Assembly (NCBI RefSeq): GCF_019279795.1
Contig: NC_056743.1
Span: 625,284,248 to 625,348,247, forward strand
Source of the DNA: Protopterus annectens
Taxonomy: Eukaryota > Chordata > Ceratodontiformes > Protopteridae
Direction: 5' to 3'
Length of the DNA: 64,000 nt
The notes under the pieces were generated by a model. That model was given only the letters and a program-made list of their open reading frames with translations, was not told where the DNA came from and made no database searches. Below are positions 46,145 to 58,689 of this stretch, piece after piece. Position 1 is the first letter of the stretch; each line of letters starts with the position of its first letter. The position numbers and the translations under genes were made by a program.

Positions 46145-47210
46145 GTTAAAATTCTCTGCATTGAGAAGCATTCTTTCTGTTCCTTTCAGTTAACCATAAC
46201 AGAAAACAATACTCTAAGGTGCTAACTAGAGAACTAGGTGATTTCATATGATAAGAACATACATTGTTTGAGGACCTGTAAATTCTTTTAAAGAACAAAG
46301 CTAGAAGTCCAAAAATCTGATGTATGCTGCCATCAATGTTTATATTCCCAGTATCTCTTTGACTTCTTGCCATTTGTGAATGGTTAATAACTGTAGCCCC
46401 CTGCTGGTTAGATAAATGCACTGGCCTAAGAATTGTATAGCTATGTACAGGATGTTTTACGCACAAAGAAAAAAATATATGTTTATCCATAAATAGTATA
46501 ATGGAAATTATCAACAGCCCAATTAAATGGGGGTCTGACAAGGTCACAAAGGCCAATACAATCTTTAATCTAATGCTTGCACAGTAATAGCTTTCAGTTA
46601 ACATGGGTGGTAATTTTTCATAATCTTGTTAAAAACTTTAGTGACATTTATTTTGTATTTTGATGCTGGGCCACAAAAGAGGGCTGTTCCATCTAACCTA
46701 CAGTTATCTGGCTGCAACTAGTGATCTAACCTACAGTTATCTGGCTGCAACTAGTGAAAAAAAGCCAAGTGACTGTATGTATTTCCATAATTTGGCAGAT
46801 GACCAAAACTGTGTTTCTGTTAAATAAAAGGGGATGAATCCATGCAGATAGCTGGACCCACCCAACCATTCAGTTTGTTTACTGTAATACCGGTTTCCTT
46901 ATGTCAGTTAAACATATTCCTGCTGTGTGGCAACCCAATCTGATAACTGGCAATTTTCCTACATTATTTTGTATTTATGCCACCTCTGGTGTCATAGTAC
47001 ATATTAGTTTTGTTTTTGTCATATCTGCCTTCTGGTAACTTTAAACTGATAATTTATATTCATTATGGATTCAGCAGTTGCCTGGTGTATAGAGCTGTTG
47101 CTAACCAAAGATACCACATCTGTGTACTACAAAGCTTTTCCTGATGACAGACACTTCTACTACTATTTTCACTGCCCCCCCCCCCCGGCCCACTTCCCAG
47201 GGACAGACTT
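46145..47210. other. Unassigned stretch
   Basis: No gene. It contains a perfect 33-bp tandem duplication at 46691-46756. Confidence 0.5.
46691..46756. repeat. Perfect 33-bp tandem duplication
   Basis: ATCTAACCTACAGTTATCTG plus GCTGCAACTAGTG occurs twice in a row without a difference. Confidence 0.97.
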
Positions 47211-47631
47211 CATTCCACATGTTAAATGGATGCCAGCCACAATGAATGGAGTATGCCCAACACACAGCACAAACATCTCGTGTAATGCTTACCATTCCAC
47301 ATGTTAAATGAGTGCAAGCCACAATGAGTAGCAGAATGCCCACTGCACAACACAAACATCCCATGTAATGCTTACCATTCCACATGTTAAATAGGTGCCA
47401 GCCACCAGCCACAATGAGAGGCAGCATGCCCACTGCACAGCACAAACAACTCATTTAATGCTTACCAATCCACATGTTAAATGGGTGTCAGCCAGAATGA
47501 GTGGCAGCATATCCACTGCACAGCACAAACATCTCATTTAATGCTTACCATTCCACATGTTAAATCTGTGCCAGCCACAATGAATGCAGTAAGCCCACCA
47601 CACAGCACAAACATCTCGTGTAATGTTTACC
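47211..47631. repeat. ~83-bp minisatellite, five copies
   Basis: Units beginning CATTCCACATGTTAAAT start at 47211, 47293, 47376, 47466 and 47549. Each has GCCAGCCACAATGA and CACAGCACAAACATCTC variants. Frames across it are repeat translations. Confidence 0.93.
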
Positions 47632-48327
47632 TTGGATACACCTATCTATTTTGGAGTACATATGTGGGATTAGTGACAAAAATCCACGTTTTTATCTAAG
47701 CAGTTGAAGAGAATGTGTGTGGTGTCACTATAGGGCTGACCACTGAGGGTCCACATGGTGCCACATCTGCTAGGCAATAACCCTAGAGTTATCACACAGG
47801 TTGGAGCAAGCCTAAAACCATGGAAAAAAATACTTAGGAAATGTAACAAAAAAACACCAATGACTGCCAGAACCCAAGTCCACAAAATGAAATGAACCAG
47901 ATAATCCCAAAAATACGAGTGGACCTAGGAATAGCCAGACAATCCAGTATATCTTCCTTTTATTATAAAAACAACACACATAAGCACTTTCACAGTATAA
48001 CTGCTTCGTCAGATGTATTTTTGGGATACTTAGGAAATATTTTAACGTCTGCACTGATCCATTAGGAATGGAGCAAAAGACTATTACAAATCCAACAGGA
48101 TGTTGCACTGCCCCTAAAGAAAATCTGTCCTGAAAGAAGGTAATTTCCTGATTTGTAGGCAACTGGTGATGCTTCAGTTTTGACTACTATAGCCACTACA
48201 GGGGAAAGGAAACAAAGATGCTGGAAAGAGTACAGGAGAAGGGTCATAAGATGGCAGAGTGTGATGGGAAAGAAAGGTTTATGAGGAGAGGTTAGAGAGG
48301 ATGGGTATATGATTCCTAGCTGATATG
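47632..48327. other. Unassigned stretch
   Basis: No supported feature. Short minus-strand frames show no family similarity. Confidence 0.5.
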
Positions 48328-48600
48328 AATGGGCAGTACAATGGCTCAGTGGTGAGATTTCCGCCTCAGAGTTCTAGGGTCTGGGGTTTACTTTCGACGT
48401 CTAGTCACAATCTATGTGGACTCTGCATGTTTTCCCCATGTCTGTGAGGGTACAGTATAGATACTCCAGTTTCATCACACATCATAAAACATGCTGTTTG
48501 ATGGGTTACAATAAACTGTCATATGTTGCAATTTCTTTAACCCTTGCATCCCACCTTTTGTCTTTAAAAAAGGGTTCAAAGACCAGCCATTTACTCAGTT
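48328..48600 (+). mobile_element. Aged SINE of the GCGGTTAGC family
   Basis: GGGCAGTACAATGGCTCAGT, then GGTGAGATTTCCGCCTCAGA. The TGTGGACTCTGCATGTTTTC segment and CTCCAGTTTCATCACACATC follow the body of the 45810 copy in order. The 3' end is different (AAAAAAGGGTTCAAAGACC) and may be another subfamily tail or flanking DNA. No target duplication identified. Confidence 0.65.
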
Positions 48601-49443
48601 CTCAAATAATGAAAAAAAACACATTGAAAGTAGAGAATAATGCATTAACTGAAATGAAGGATATGTGAATAGGAGAGGTCAAGAGGTAAGCTTATGTTTG
48701 GAAATGGAAAAGCAGAATTTTAATAAGGGGGGGGGGGGTAGAACTACAACACTCCATAAATATACATTTGTGTGTGCCAGGGAAATTAGTTTTATCGTAT
48801 GCACAATTGGTTTAGTGTGCATCAGTGAATAACAAAACATAATGTTCACACTGTATAACTATCTGTACGTATCCTTTCGGGTAGAAGCAGGTGTTTTGTT
48901 CTGCCATTTTATGGTCTGTGTGAACTGTCTCATCATCAGTACTGCACTTTAATAACACCTGGCAGGTATCAAAAGTCAGTCATGTTGACTTACTGAAGGA
49001 AATTCCAGCAAGTGATAGTACTGTGAAACTGAATTACAGAAAACCACTTTCAGCAAACATCAAAGTACTTTCTTTGCAGAAGGGTAATTATCCATCTGCA
49101 TCCCCCAAACTTATATCAACTCCTGTTGTCACACAACAGTGGAGAAAAGTGCAAAGTCCATTAATGAACTGAAAGCCAATTTCAGTTAAATTACCTTGTG
49201 ATATTATCCCTCATCATACAGGTGTTATAGTCCCAAAACTATCCTGTAATTGTTTTGGAAGACCATTACTGTCCTCCGCTGGAACAGCCAAACGAAATAA
49301 AATGGTGATGTATATAAAAAGTTATGAAACATAACTTAAATAGTTGTTGGATAAGTTTTTTTCCAGTTCTGAGCCATTTGGCAGCAGAGTATCATACCTA
49401 CTTTGCTTAATTATAAAAAGTGATACCGATCTGAAAAAAACAG
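48601..49443. other. Unassigned stretch with a G run at 48727
   Basis: No supported feature. Confidence 0.5.
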
Positions 49444-52212
49444 ATCTGAAAAAGATCTGGATCTTAGTGTCCCGCCCTCAGAATACCTCCAATAGCGGCA
49501 TTCTAGTGTCCCACCCTCAGAATATCTCCAATAGCGGCATTCTCCCTGACTCACTAGCAGACCATTTCCCTACTTTTGCCCATCACCTCCCCTCCACCAC
49601 CATCTATCCCACTCCTTCACCTCAACCCGCTGCTTAAAAACTTTAATCCTGAATCTTTCACAACTGCACTAAGAAATACCAATTGGAACCCCCTAAAAAC
49701 ACTTCCTCTAGACAAAGCCCTCTCCCACTTCAAAATTACTTTTACAATCCTACTTAATTCCTTTGCCTCACTGAAAACTAAACATATAAAAAGCTGTACC
49801 CTGGTTATCGAAAAAACCTCTAGCTACCAGGCTACTTCACGATGAAGCCTGGACATGCCATGAAAAAATGAAAACCTCTACCACTCTTACGGAATACAAA
49901 ACATTGCGCAATAAAGTCAAAAAACTTGTAGTCTCTGACCGCAAAACATATACCCTTCAAACCAATTGCAATACAAATCCCAAACTATTCTAGAAGGGAA
50001 TTTCATCCCTCCTCAACCTTGGTAAATCAGAAAACTCATGCCGTAACCCATATGCATCCAATATGGACCCTGCAAACCAATTTAACTCCTTTTTCATTGA
50101 CTTCATCAGCAAATTAACAACGTCCTTCACCAACAATTCAACAGCCTCTGACCAGCCACCTTCCTCCCAAAATACCTCTTCCCCTCAACCCCCACCTTTT
50201 CCCATCAATCCCATCCCTACAACCACTATAAAAAGACTTCTCCTAAAATTAGAACCTGGTTCCAATGCCCCAGATGACATCCCCTCCTACTTAAAATAAC
50301 TGCAGATGCAATTGCTTCCCCTGTCTCTATACTAATCAACTAGTCTATCTCAGAATGTCAGGTCCCTCAACTCTGGAAGAAAGCTTTCATAATCCCTCTC
50401 CACAAAGACAGTAACAACCATGATATTACTAACTTTCGCCCTATAGCCATCCCATCCTATCTCCCATTTCCAAACTACTCAAAATGTGTACACCAACAAC
50501 TTTTACCCTATCTCATCAATAATCAGCTCCTCAATACGCAGCATGGTTTTAGACCAGCTCAAGTACCTCCACTGCCCTTCTCACCTTCTTAGAAACAATC
50601 AACAAAGTCTGTGATTTCGGCCACTTTGTATCTACTCTCCTCCTTGACCTCTCAAATACTTTTGACACAATTTCTCACAAATTGCTTCTCAACAGACTCT
50701 CAAAACGTAATCTATCCTCTTCCTCTATCCAGTTGTTCTCAAGCTACCTCACAAACAGACAGCAGGCAGTCAAATGGAAAGCTATCTCTCCCTTCCTGAA
50801 TACATCCACAGGTGTCCCTCAAGGCTCAGTCCTAGGCCCCCCTACTATTTAATATATTTATAAATGACTTTCACCAAGCCATTCCAAACTGTAGCCTCAT
50901 TCAATATGTTGACGATTCTACTATAATCTGCTCCTCCCCCTTCCTTCACAGCTCTTAACTATTTAACACAAGCTGCCTTCTCTTCCACCAAGCAGTGGAT
51001 GCTCAACAATCATCTGGCCTTTAATGCAACCAAAACAAAACTCATGATTTTTAATGCCTCCAAATCTGCCTCCTTGGACAAAAAAAAACCTTCACAATTA
51101 CCAGCAAAAACAATATTTCCTTAGAAATAGTATCAGATACGAAATTACTAGGTATAATAATCAATGACCAACTAAAATTTGACAAGCATATATACATCAA
51201 TATAAAAAAAAACTCATGAACAACTTGGTATGCTCTACCGTCACAGACGCTTCATCTCTCCCTCCACCAGGACTATACTAGCCAACACATACCTTATCCC
51301 ATCCCTTTTATATGGTGTATCCATCCCCATCAACCTGCAGTCTTCTCTTAAAACCAAACTCTCATCCTGCTATAACAAAATATCCAAGTTTGCTACAGGT
51401 CATAGAGCCACCTCCCACCACTGCAACTGCCTTCACCAGCTAGACTGGCTAGAATTACCACACTTCCTTAAGTATACCCAACTTTTCCAAGCTCACAATT
51501 CCAAGCTCACAAACTTATACATAAACCATCTGTATGCCCCTCCCTTGCAAACACCTTCACAATGCATAATCCAAATCGACTCCTCAGATCTAATTCCCAA
51601 AACCTTATTAAATTGCACAAACCTTCACATCCAGCTAGTAATCACCTGATGTCCTTCTCTTTAGCTCGCCTCTGGAACTCTCTTCCCAACTCCCATTCGC
51701 ACCACTAACAGCCTCTCCTCGTTTAAAACCTCACTGCGTGCACATCTTACCTCACAATGGATATGCTCATGCTCCCATCCCACCTAACCCCCGAATATAC
51801 TTCATCCAATATTTACACACTCATTGGCGCCTAAAATTGTCTCCTAGGAACTCTCCATCCATAGCCATTACAAACCTCCAAACAAAACTCCACTGATTGG
51901 CTTTATAAAAAAGCACATGATGAGTTGATACTCTAACAAGTGCTCTGTATTTTCTTTCTGAAAAAAAAAATCAATTTTTGATTTGCTATACTACCAATCT
52001 ATTAGCTATTAGAATTGTGTACTATAATGTAGTAAAATGTATTGTTTATTAGAATTTGTGTACTACAAGATTTTTGTACCAAAATCTTTACTGCTCTATC
52101 TACTATGTATTTGTACTTTTCTGGAGGTTTTCTCCCTAGGACTCCATTGAAAATGGGCTCATATGGCCCAATGGACTATCCTGGAAAACAAACTGCTAAT
52201 AAAAATAAATAA
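49444..52212 (+). pseudogene. 5'-truncated, decayed L2-like LINE
   Basis: It begins near the end of the endonuclease (ILPDSLADHFPTF, compare LSDHHLTY of the 12-15 kb copy) and proceeds through NWNPLKTLPLDKALSHF and the RT: ITNFRPIAI, NTQHGFRP, LLDLSNTFDTISH, GVPQGSVLG-like and FQYVDDSTIIC (Ala changed to Val in YADD). The C-terminal region LYRHRRFISPSTRTILANTY, HHCNCLHQLDWLELPHFLKY follows. The 3' UTR is GGAGGTTTTCTCCCTAGGAC, GGCCCAATGGACTATCCTGG and an ATAAAAATAAATAAAAT tail. Many frameshifts break it. A 39-bp in-frame duplication lies at 49465-49542. It is older than, and in a different subfamily from, the copy at 12 kb. Confidence 0.85.
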
Positions 52213-53537
52213 AATAGAGCACAAATCGCCAGAAGTTCCTCATACTTGCACGTGAAGAAATTTAAGAATAAATATCTGAAAGTCCACTGCTTTGAAGTTA
52301 ATTACTGCAGTTATGTAATGGTCCCAGTTGTGCTACAGAGTGACTGGAAATGACTGTATGAGTGAGTGTATTTGATAATCTCACTGTTAGTGGCATAGAT
52401 GCACCAAATTAATCTCAAATTACCTTGTAGCATGGTTCTCTTTTACTGTCTATGCGTTTTCACAATAACTGAAAACCCCAGAGTAATGCATGTCAGAGTT
52501 CCGTAGCAAGTTGCATTTTAAGGAGGAGAATAGAATGTCAAGAGATCATGCCAGGGTAGGAAGAGTTTGTTAATGGCATGCATAAGTTCTTTGTAGCCAC
52601 ATGGTGTTCATTGCCTTGCATGGAAGTGTTTTGCGAGGTTGACATCTAAATTTGGACTCAATGGAGCAATGTCACATCCTATATACATTCAAGAACCTTT
52701 TTTAATTACCATTCTAACCACCTCCTTTACCTTGCTTTTTTATGTCTGTCTCTCTGAAAATGTGGTCGAATCTGTTTGTATTCCACTTGGCACAAACATG
52801 TCTCACCTGAATGAGTTTCATGACCCTTTCACCAGGGACACTCCCACATCACTCACATTTTAAAAGATCTCAATCAGCCCCCTGTGAACCGTAAGTCTTA
52901 ACTTTTGTCCAGGAGACTATTTACTCCATATTAACTAAATGGAATTATCTCTGTTCGTAATAATCCATTCATTATAGTGCAGGTAGCATTTGTGCATTTC
53001 AGCTGTTCGTAATCATCCATTCATTATAGTGCAGGTAGCATTTGTGCATTTCAGCTGTGTAGCTCCAAGCTCTTTTGTGCTTTTTTTGTTTCAGGTGGAA
53101 TAAAGTTCAGATGTCCCTTTATCACATCAGAGATTGTAACAGTAATGTTTGTAGGGTGCATGGTTTGAGGCTGTATGGTGGTTTATTACTCTACCAAAAC
53201 AATGCATAAAATATCTTCAGGACACACTTTAGCCTTTGCATTCTGAGCTGAACCATTAAAGGGAAGAGAGTTGGTAAATATTAATCATTGCAGACTGCAA
53301 TGAGCTATCGAGAGAACTAGACAAGACTGAAGCCTAGCATCAGTGGTGTCATGACCCTGCAGTCGAGTGTGAGTGTAGATGTTTGTTTCTAAATGGTTTC
53401 CAAAAAAAATGATGGCAATGGTTGCCTAATAGTATATCATAATTTGTAGATGTTTCTAAATGGTTTCCAAAAACAAATGAAAATTTGAACTCATTTCTGC
53501 ATCATGGACACTTTTTTGTACTTACAGCCCTTGTAAT
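52213..53537. other. Unassigned stretch
   Basis: No gene recognised. It contains a 52-bp tandem duplication at 52951-53054 and repeated TAGATGTTTCTAAATGGTTT near 53385 and 53450. Confidence 0.5.
52951..53054. repeat. 52-bp tandem duplication
   Basis: CTGTTCGTAATAATCCATTC and following bases are repeated at 53003 with one substitution. Confidence 0.95.
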
Positions 53538-53624
53538 CCTACCTCTCAACCTCTTAGTTGAAGAAATCTGGACAAAGCTCAACAAAATGGGGGACAAAGG
53601 CCCAAAATAGGGACATATTTTAAA
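53538..53624. mobile_element. hAT-like MITE copy 3, left part
   Basis: Begins CCTACCTCTCAAC like the other MITE ends and has GGGGGACAAAGG and AATAGGGACATATTTTAAA of the family interior. It stops abruptly at a CR1 3' end. The missing right part seems to be at 61253-61466. Confidence 0.65.
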
Positions 53625-54722
53625 TAGCCTAGTACCTACCTATGAACTTATGAACCTATCTGCCCAAGGGCATTTATAAGCCTAGCCAGTGTGTCAGCTT
53701 TCACCGCCCATTGATTAATTAACTGAGCCTCTCTTCTTGACAGACAATGAAGTGATCCCAGGGGTGTATTTTCTGTTACCCATCCACTCGTTAAAGTTTC
53801 TGTTGAAGAGTGTTAGTGAGGGGCTCTGCCTAATGTTGTTAGGAATTTTGTTCCAAAGCATGGGTAGTCTCTGTGACAGGAATCTATCCCTCCAGCATGT
53901 TCTGTTTATTGTTGTGGTGAAGTTTAGCTCACTAGAGTGAGTGGCTTGCAGTGACTTGGATTTCTTTAGATGGAGCGTGTCCATCAATTCTGAGTTGACA
54001 TGGCTTTGTAAGTCAGGCAGAGACCTCTGAGTAAGCAATATGCAACTGAATACAGCTGGAGTTTTTCCAGTCAGGGTGCATAGGACATGTTTGAGGCCAG
54101 TAATCCTCTTGGTGAGGTACTTTTGTGGTCTTTCTAGCTATTGGAAGTGTCTTGTGAGGTACATGCCAAATTGGGCATTGTACTCTATGATGGGTCTAAT
54201 GAGTGACAAATAGAGGGACACTATTACCTCTTTATTTCTAGATGTGAACCCTTTAGTAATTAGATGGGCTACATAGATAACTACTTTGGCAATATGATTG
54301 TCAAAGGAGAGATTACTATCTACCTGGGTCCCCAGATCTCTTATTACCCCTTCTGTGTTAAGGGGGCTGCCACCTATGTGGTAATTCATGGGTTTTGTTT
54401 TTCCCAAATGGGATTGCTATGCATTTTTTGGCATTTAGCTTGAGACCTTGACACCAGGTGTCTGTCTCAGTAAGGCCCTTTTGGAGAGTGTCCGTGTCAG
54501 CCGGAGAGTCAATTATGGCTCCCAGTTTGCAGTCATCGGTGAACTTGGTTAGCCATAGTTCTCCTGTGTTTGCCTGCACTTCTGAGAAGTATATGCTGAA
54601 CAGTAGTGGTCCCAGGACCGAGCCTTGTGGGAAACCACTTGTGATGAGTCAGACCTGGAGCCCTTTATTCTTACAGTGTAGTTCTGTCTGTAAGCCAGTT
54701 GGCAACCCATCTCGTGATGCTC
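53625..54722 (-). pseudogene. CR1-like LINE (outer copy), 3' half
   Basis: On the minus strand it starts in mid-codon series ITRWVANWLTDRT and runs through the RT FTDDCKLG (FADD changed), DTWCQGLKLNAKKCIAI, VDSNLSFDNHIAKVV, YLSLIRPIIEYNAQFGMYLT, TCWRDRFLSQRLPMLWNKI and WMGNRKYTPGITSL, to a stop near 53715. The 5' half of this same element appears to lie at 59571-61252: that part ends NINPYI and this part begins ITRWVANW, so the two join in frame around an inserted second CR1. The last ~32 bases of the 3' tail are inverted relative to other copies. Confidence 0.8.
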
Positions 54723-54946
54723 ATAGGTTCATACTAGGCTATCTGCTCTAGGGCATTTATAAGCCTAGCCAGAGTGTGTTTGGCTTTCACCACCCATTTT
54801 AAATTAATTTTGCTATGCCCTTTTTCGAGGTTAGTATACTGTGCCTCTGTCTAACAGTGACACAGAAGTGATACCCAGGGTAAACCTACGATCTTCCATC
54901 CACTCCATCAAGATTCCTATTGAAGAGAGTCAATGAGGGACTCTGC

Positions 54947-57781
54947 CTAACCTGGACTGTGGACTGGGATTTTATTCCAGAGTGAAGGGAGCCTCTGGGT
55001 TATGAATCTGTCCCTCCAGCATGTCCTAATTATTTCAGTGTTGAGGTTCAAGTTTCTCGAGCGCATAGCTCGATGGGATTTGGATTTTCTGAGGTGCAGC
55101 ATGTCCATTAATTCCAGGTTGGACATGGCTTTATACATCAGGCACAGATCACCTCTGAGCAGGTGGTATGCCACTGAGTAGAGCTGGAGCTTCTTTAACC
55201 AGGCAGCATATGGCATCTGTTTGAGCCCTTTGATCCTCTTGGTGAGGTACTTTTGGGGTCTTTCCAATTGCTACAGGTGTCTGGTAAGGTACATCCCAAA
55301 AGGGGAATTGTACTCAATTATGGGCCTGATGAGGGATGAGTAAAGAGGCACAATGACCTCCCCTGATCTAGATGTGAATCCCTTCATGATTAGGTGGGCT
55401 ATATAAAATGTTTTTCTAACCACTTTGGCCACGTGGTTGTCAAATGAGAGATTGCTATCAACTTGGATCCCCAGTTCCCTAATTACTTCTTCTGTACTTA
55501 ATGGATTACCACCTATGTGGTAATTTGTGGGCACTTTGTTTTTGCCAAAGGGGATGACTATACACATTTTGGCATTTAGCTTGTGGCCATGGCTCTGGCA
55601 CCAGTTGTCTGTTTCTATGAGGCCCTTTTGGAGGATGCTTGTGTCAACTGGTGAGTCAATTATGGTGCCCAGTTTGCAGTCATCTGCGAACTTGGTCAGC
55701 CACAGTCCTTCCGTGTTGGCCTGTACCTCCGAGAAATATATACCAAACAAGAGAGGTCCCAGGACTGAGCCTTGTGGAATGCTACTTGTAACTGGTTTGG
55801 AGTCTGACATGGCTCCAGCAATTCTAAACATGTGGGTTCTGTCCTTGAGCCAGTTTGCAACCCATCTAGTGACATAGGGGTTTATATTTAAGCTGGTGAG
55901 CTTATCTATAATGCCCAAGTGGGGTATTGTATCGAAGGCTTTTGCGAGGTCCAGGTAGGCTGTGTGGACCACCTTCTCATCAATGACCTTGGTGACTGTT
56001 TCAAAGAAATCAACCAGGTTTAAGAGGCAGGATCTGCCCTTAACAAAGCCGAACTGGGTAGGATCCAGTGTCTGTAGGTCCCCAATATCTTTATTTATGA
56101 GGTAAATGATGATCCTTTCCATAGCTTTGCAGACCAAGCTAGTCAGGCTTATGGGGCGATAGTTTCCAGGATTTGTTGAGGCACCACCTTTGTGGAGAGG
56201 GACCACTGTTGCTGTATGCCACTCTTTGGGTAGATATCCTGTAGTAAGGCTAAGATTGAACAGCAGTTTTATGTTTGGGTTTAGCTCTTCTTGGAGTTCA
56301 TGTAGGACGCAGCCTGGGACACTGTCTGGTCCCACTGATGCTGTGTTTTTTGCTTTGGAGAGGGAAGCTCTAACCTGAGCATCTGAGATGTCAGGGGGGA
56401 AGCACTCTGCTGGGATAGATATTTGCCCTTTTGGTGGGGGGGGGGGTTTGTGCTGAACCTGTCAGCTAGGATGTTGGCAATGTCTGTGGGTTTGGTGTAT
56501 TTTTTTTGTCATTTTAGACTAATTCTGAGCATATCTGGGAATTCCCACCCAGGTTCCTAACATAACTAAAGAAAGCCTTGTGATTATCCTTGGTGTCCTG
56601 TGCAATTTTTCTCTTGAAACTGGCCTTAGACGATTTTATGAGTGCCCATAGTTTTTTGCTAATACTAATCAGAGATGCCTTCCCTTTTTGGGATTTTGCT
56701 CTATCATGTAGTAGCTCCCTCCTTCTATTGTATGGCTGGGGTCCACCAGACAGGATGTCTGCCTTTGGAGGATTGGGTCTTGGTTTTATTTGGGATTTCA
56801 TGATCCATGCATTCCTGAAGGTGTTCATAGAATGCGTTTATAAAGGATTCTGCGGTCTGGGCCGTATTTTCCACAGGCCCGGGGGCTTTGAAGGATTCCA
56901 CCTTTGTTTTGAGGAGTGTGAAATTTGCTTTAGAGAAGTTTTTCACTGTGGTTTTCAGGGCATGGGGTGGTGATGGGATGTGAATATCCAGTAAGATTAG
57001 TTTATGGTCTGATCTTACCAGTGAGGGATACACTTCTGGTCTGGAGCATAGAGTCCCCATGTTGGTGATGATCAGGTCCAGTATGTTTTCCCCTTTTGTG
57101 GGAGTGGTAACAAGTTGTTCCATAGCATTTGAGTTTATAACCTTTGGGCTAGGGTGTTGGAGCTAGAGTAATGCTCCCAGTCTATGTTTGGGTAGTTGGA
57201 AGTTGCCCAATATAATGGTGTTTGGAGAGACCTTCATATTTTCCAGTGTTCTCAGGAAGGCCGAGTGGGGTTCCTGAGTTTGGGAGGGTGGTCTGTAGCA
57301 GGCTATAAACTGGAAGGCAGTTTTACCCACTGTTAGTTGCACATGCATAGTCTCTGATGCTTTGTGCTGTGCCACCAACCTGGAGGTGTGGGTATCTTTG
57401 ACAAATATTGATACTCCCCCTCCTTTTGTGGTTCGGTCCAAGTTTTGGGGCCGAAAAGCATGGTATGAGGTATAACCTTGTAGTGCTGGGGTGCTCTTGG
57501 GAGCCTTGAACCAGGTTTCTGTTACTGCACAGATATCGATGTTCTCCATGCTAAGGAGAGTTTTGAGGGCAACGCATCTTGAGGTTTAGACTTCTGGTGT
57601 TGAGTAGCATTACTCTTAGTTTCTTATCCCTTGTGATACCTATGGAGGTGGGTTTGTCTTTTGAGCCTTGCCTAAAAAAGGCACTATGGGGTAGCAAGAG
57701 CCTTTGCCAATATCCGAAAGCCCAGGGGTGACTGGTGCAAGCCGTCCCTAGTGAAGCATCGTGGCTTGTCGAGCATGTCAT
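54947..57781 (-). pseudogene. CR1-like ORF2: endonuclease and reverse transcriptase
   Basis: Blocks in order: VMLLNTRSLNLK (endonuclease N-terminus), DICAVTETWFKAP, GGGVSIFVKD, FIACYRPPSQTQ, IILGNFQLP (family GDFN, Asp changed to Asn), then VTTPTKGENILDLIITNMG and LVRSDHKLILL. The linker has SYVRNLGGNSQIC. RT (55271-56335) has GPDSVPGCVLHEL, KEWHTATVVPLHKGG, NYRPISLTSLVCKAMERI, FVKGRSCLLNLVDFFE, AYLDLAKAFDTIPH, IPQGSVLGPLLFGIYF and KFADDCKLG. Just after MYLTRHL a TAG replaces a Gln codon (55268-55270), and the same frame continues to about 54947. Other breaks: a G-run shift near 56440 and shifts near 57550 and 57150. Dead, but the RT core is uninterrupted. Confidence 0.85.
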
Positions 57782-58613
57782 CCCAGGCTGACAGGCATTG
57801 GATCCCCTTTGAATGACACCAATACTTAAGCCAATTGTTGAAATTGATCATCTTGTCTTCATATTGTGGCATCATTCTTGGTGTGGGTAAGATGCTACTC
57901 AAGGTCAGGGTCATAACGGCCTGGGCTACATGCTCAGAGAGCTCCTCTATGTCTCTTTTCATGTAGTCCAGGGAGGTACGTCTCTGGTCATTCACACCAG
58001 CATGGACAATGACTGAGTCATATTTGTACTTGCCTGCCTTGGAGTGACCTGAGTGCTTGTGTTATGTGGCGGAGCCTAGCGCCCGACAGGCAGCTCACCG
58101 TGACCTTCTCCTTGTTCAGCCTGGTGAGCAGGACGTCAGTGTGCCTGACAATAGTCACCTATTACAAGTGTATCAGGTGTGTTGTTTAGCCTTAAGGGCT
58201 GTGACTATTCGGCACACTGGCTTGGTGAGCTATGTGTTGCACGTGTTTTGTTTTAGGGTAGCGGTTGCTTGGGTGTCTACTTTGGAGGTCTCTGCTGCTT
58301 AGGCAGATTTTTATTTAGAGCCTCCGAGTATGTTTTTGTGTGTTTGTGTTTGGTTTGCTGTCATGGTATGTCTATGTGAGACTGGAATTGTAGTGAGTGT
58401 GGTTTCCTTCTCCTCCTGACTGGTTTCGCCAGTACTGAGTTGAGAGAGCTTAGCCTCCAGTATGGCTATATGGTTGCATCTCTCACATATGTTGGAATTT
58501 GTTGGGAGGAGGAGAGGGTTGTCTGTGTACATGAGGCAGTTGTAACATTGCCTCAAGATTCCCAGATTCACCAGCTGGACCGGAGAGGAGATTGACAACT
58601 GACCTTTGGACAT
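57650..58613 (-). pseudogene. CR1-like ORF1: Cys-rich module and SGNH esterase domain
   Basis: The start (58613) gives MSKGQLSISSPVQLVNLGIL, then CYNC and 18 residues later CERC, a CxxC/CxxC zinc-ribbon-like pair, and a short helical segment. An SGNH/GDSL-type esterase follows: IGD with a break at the nucleophile position then IVRHTDVLL (58145-58168), the oxyanion block VIVHAGVND at 57987-58010, and the Asp/His block DGLHQSP at 57732-57746. Esterase-bearing ORF1 proteins are known for CR1 LINEs, where they assist RNP or membrane-related steps not fully understood. The GDS serine is lost to a small deletion that reads GDY, and a frameshift lies near 58030, so it is inactive. Confidence 0.75.
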
Positions 58614-58689
58614 GCTAGAATAGTATTGGGAATTCCTTTATAATTGAAAAAAAAGGGCCAATGGGGAACGAGGTGGAGTTTGTGAGGGT

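Noticed and set aside
45735-46161. Several overlapping frames of 80-110 codons as genes
   Set aside because: They lie wholly or mostly in the SINE and its flanks, on both strands.
47211-47631. CRISPR-like array
   Set aside because: The repeats are contiguous ~83-bp tandem units without unique spacers, in a eukaryotic context.
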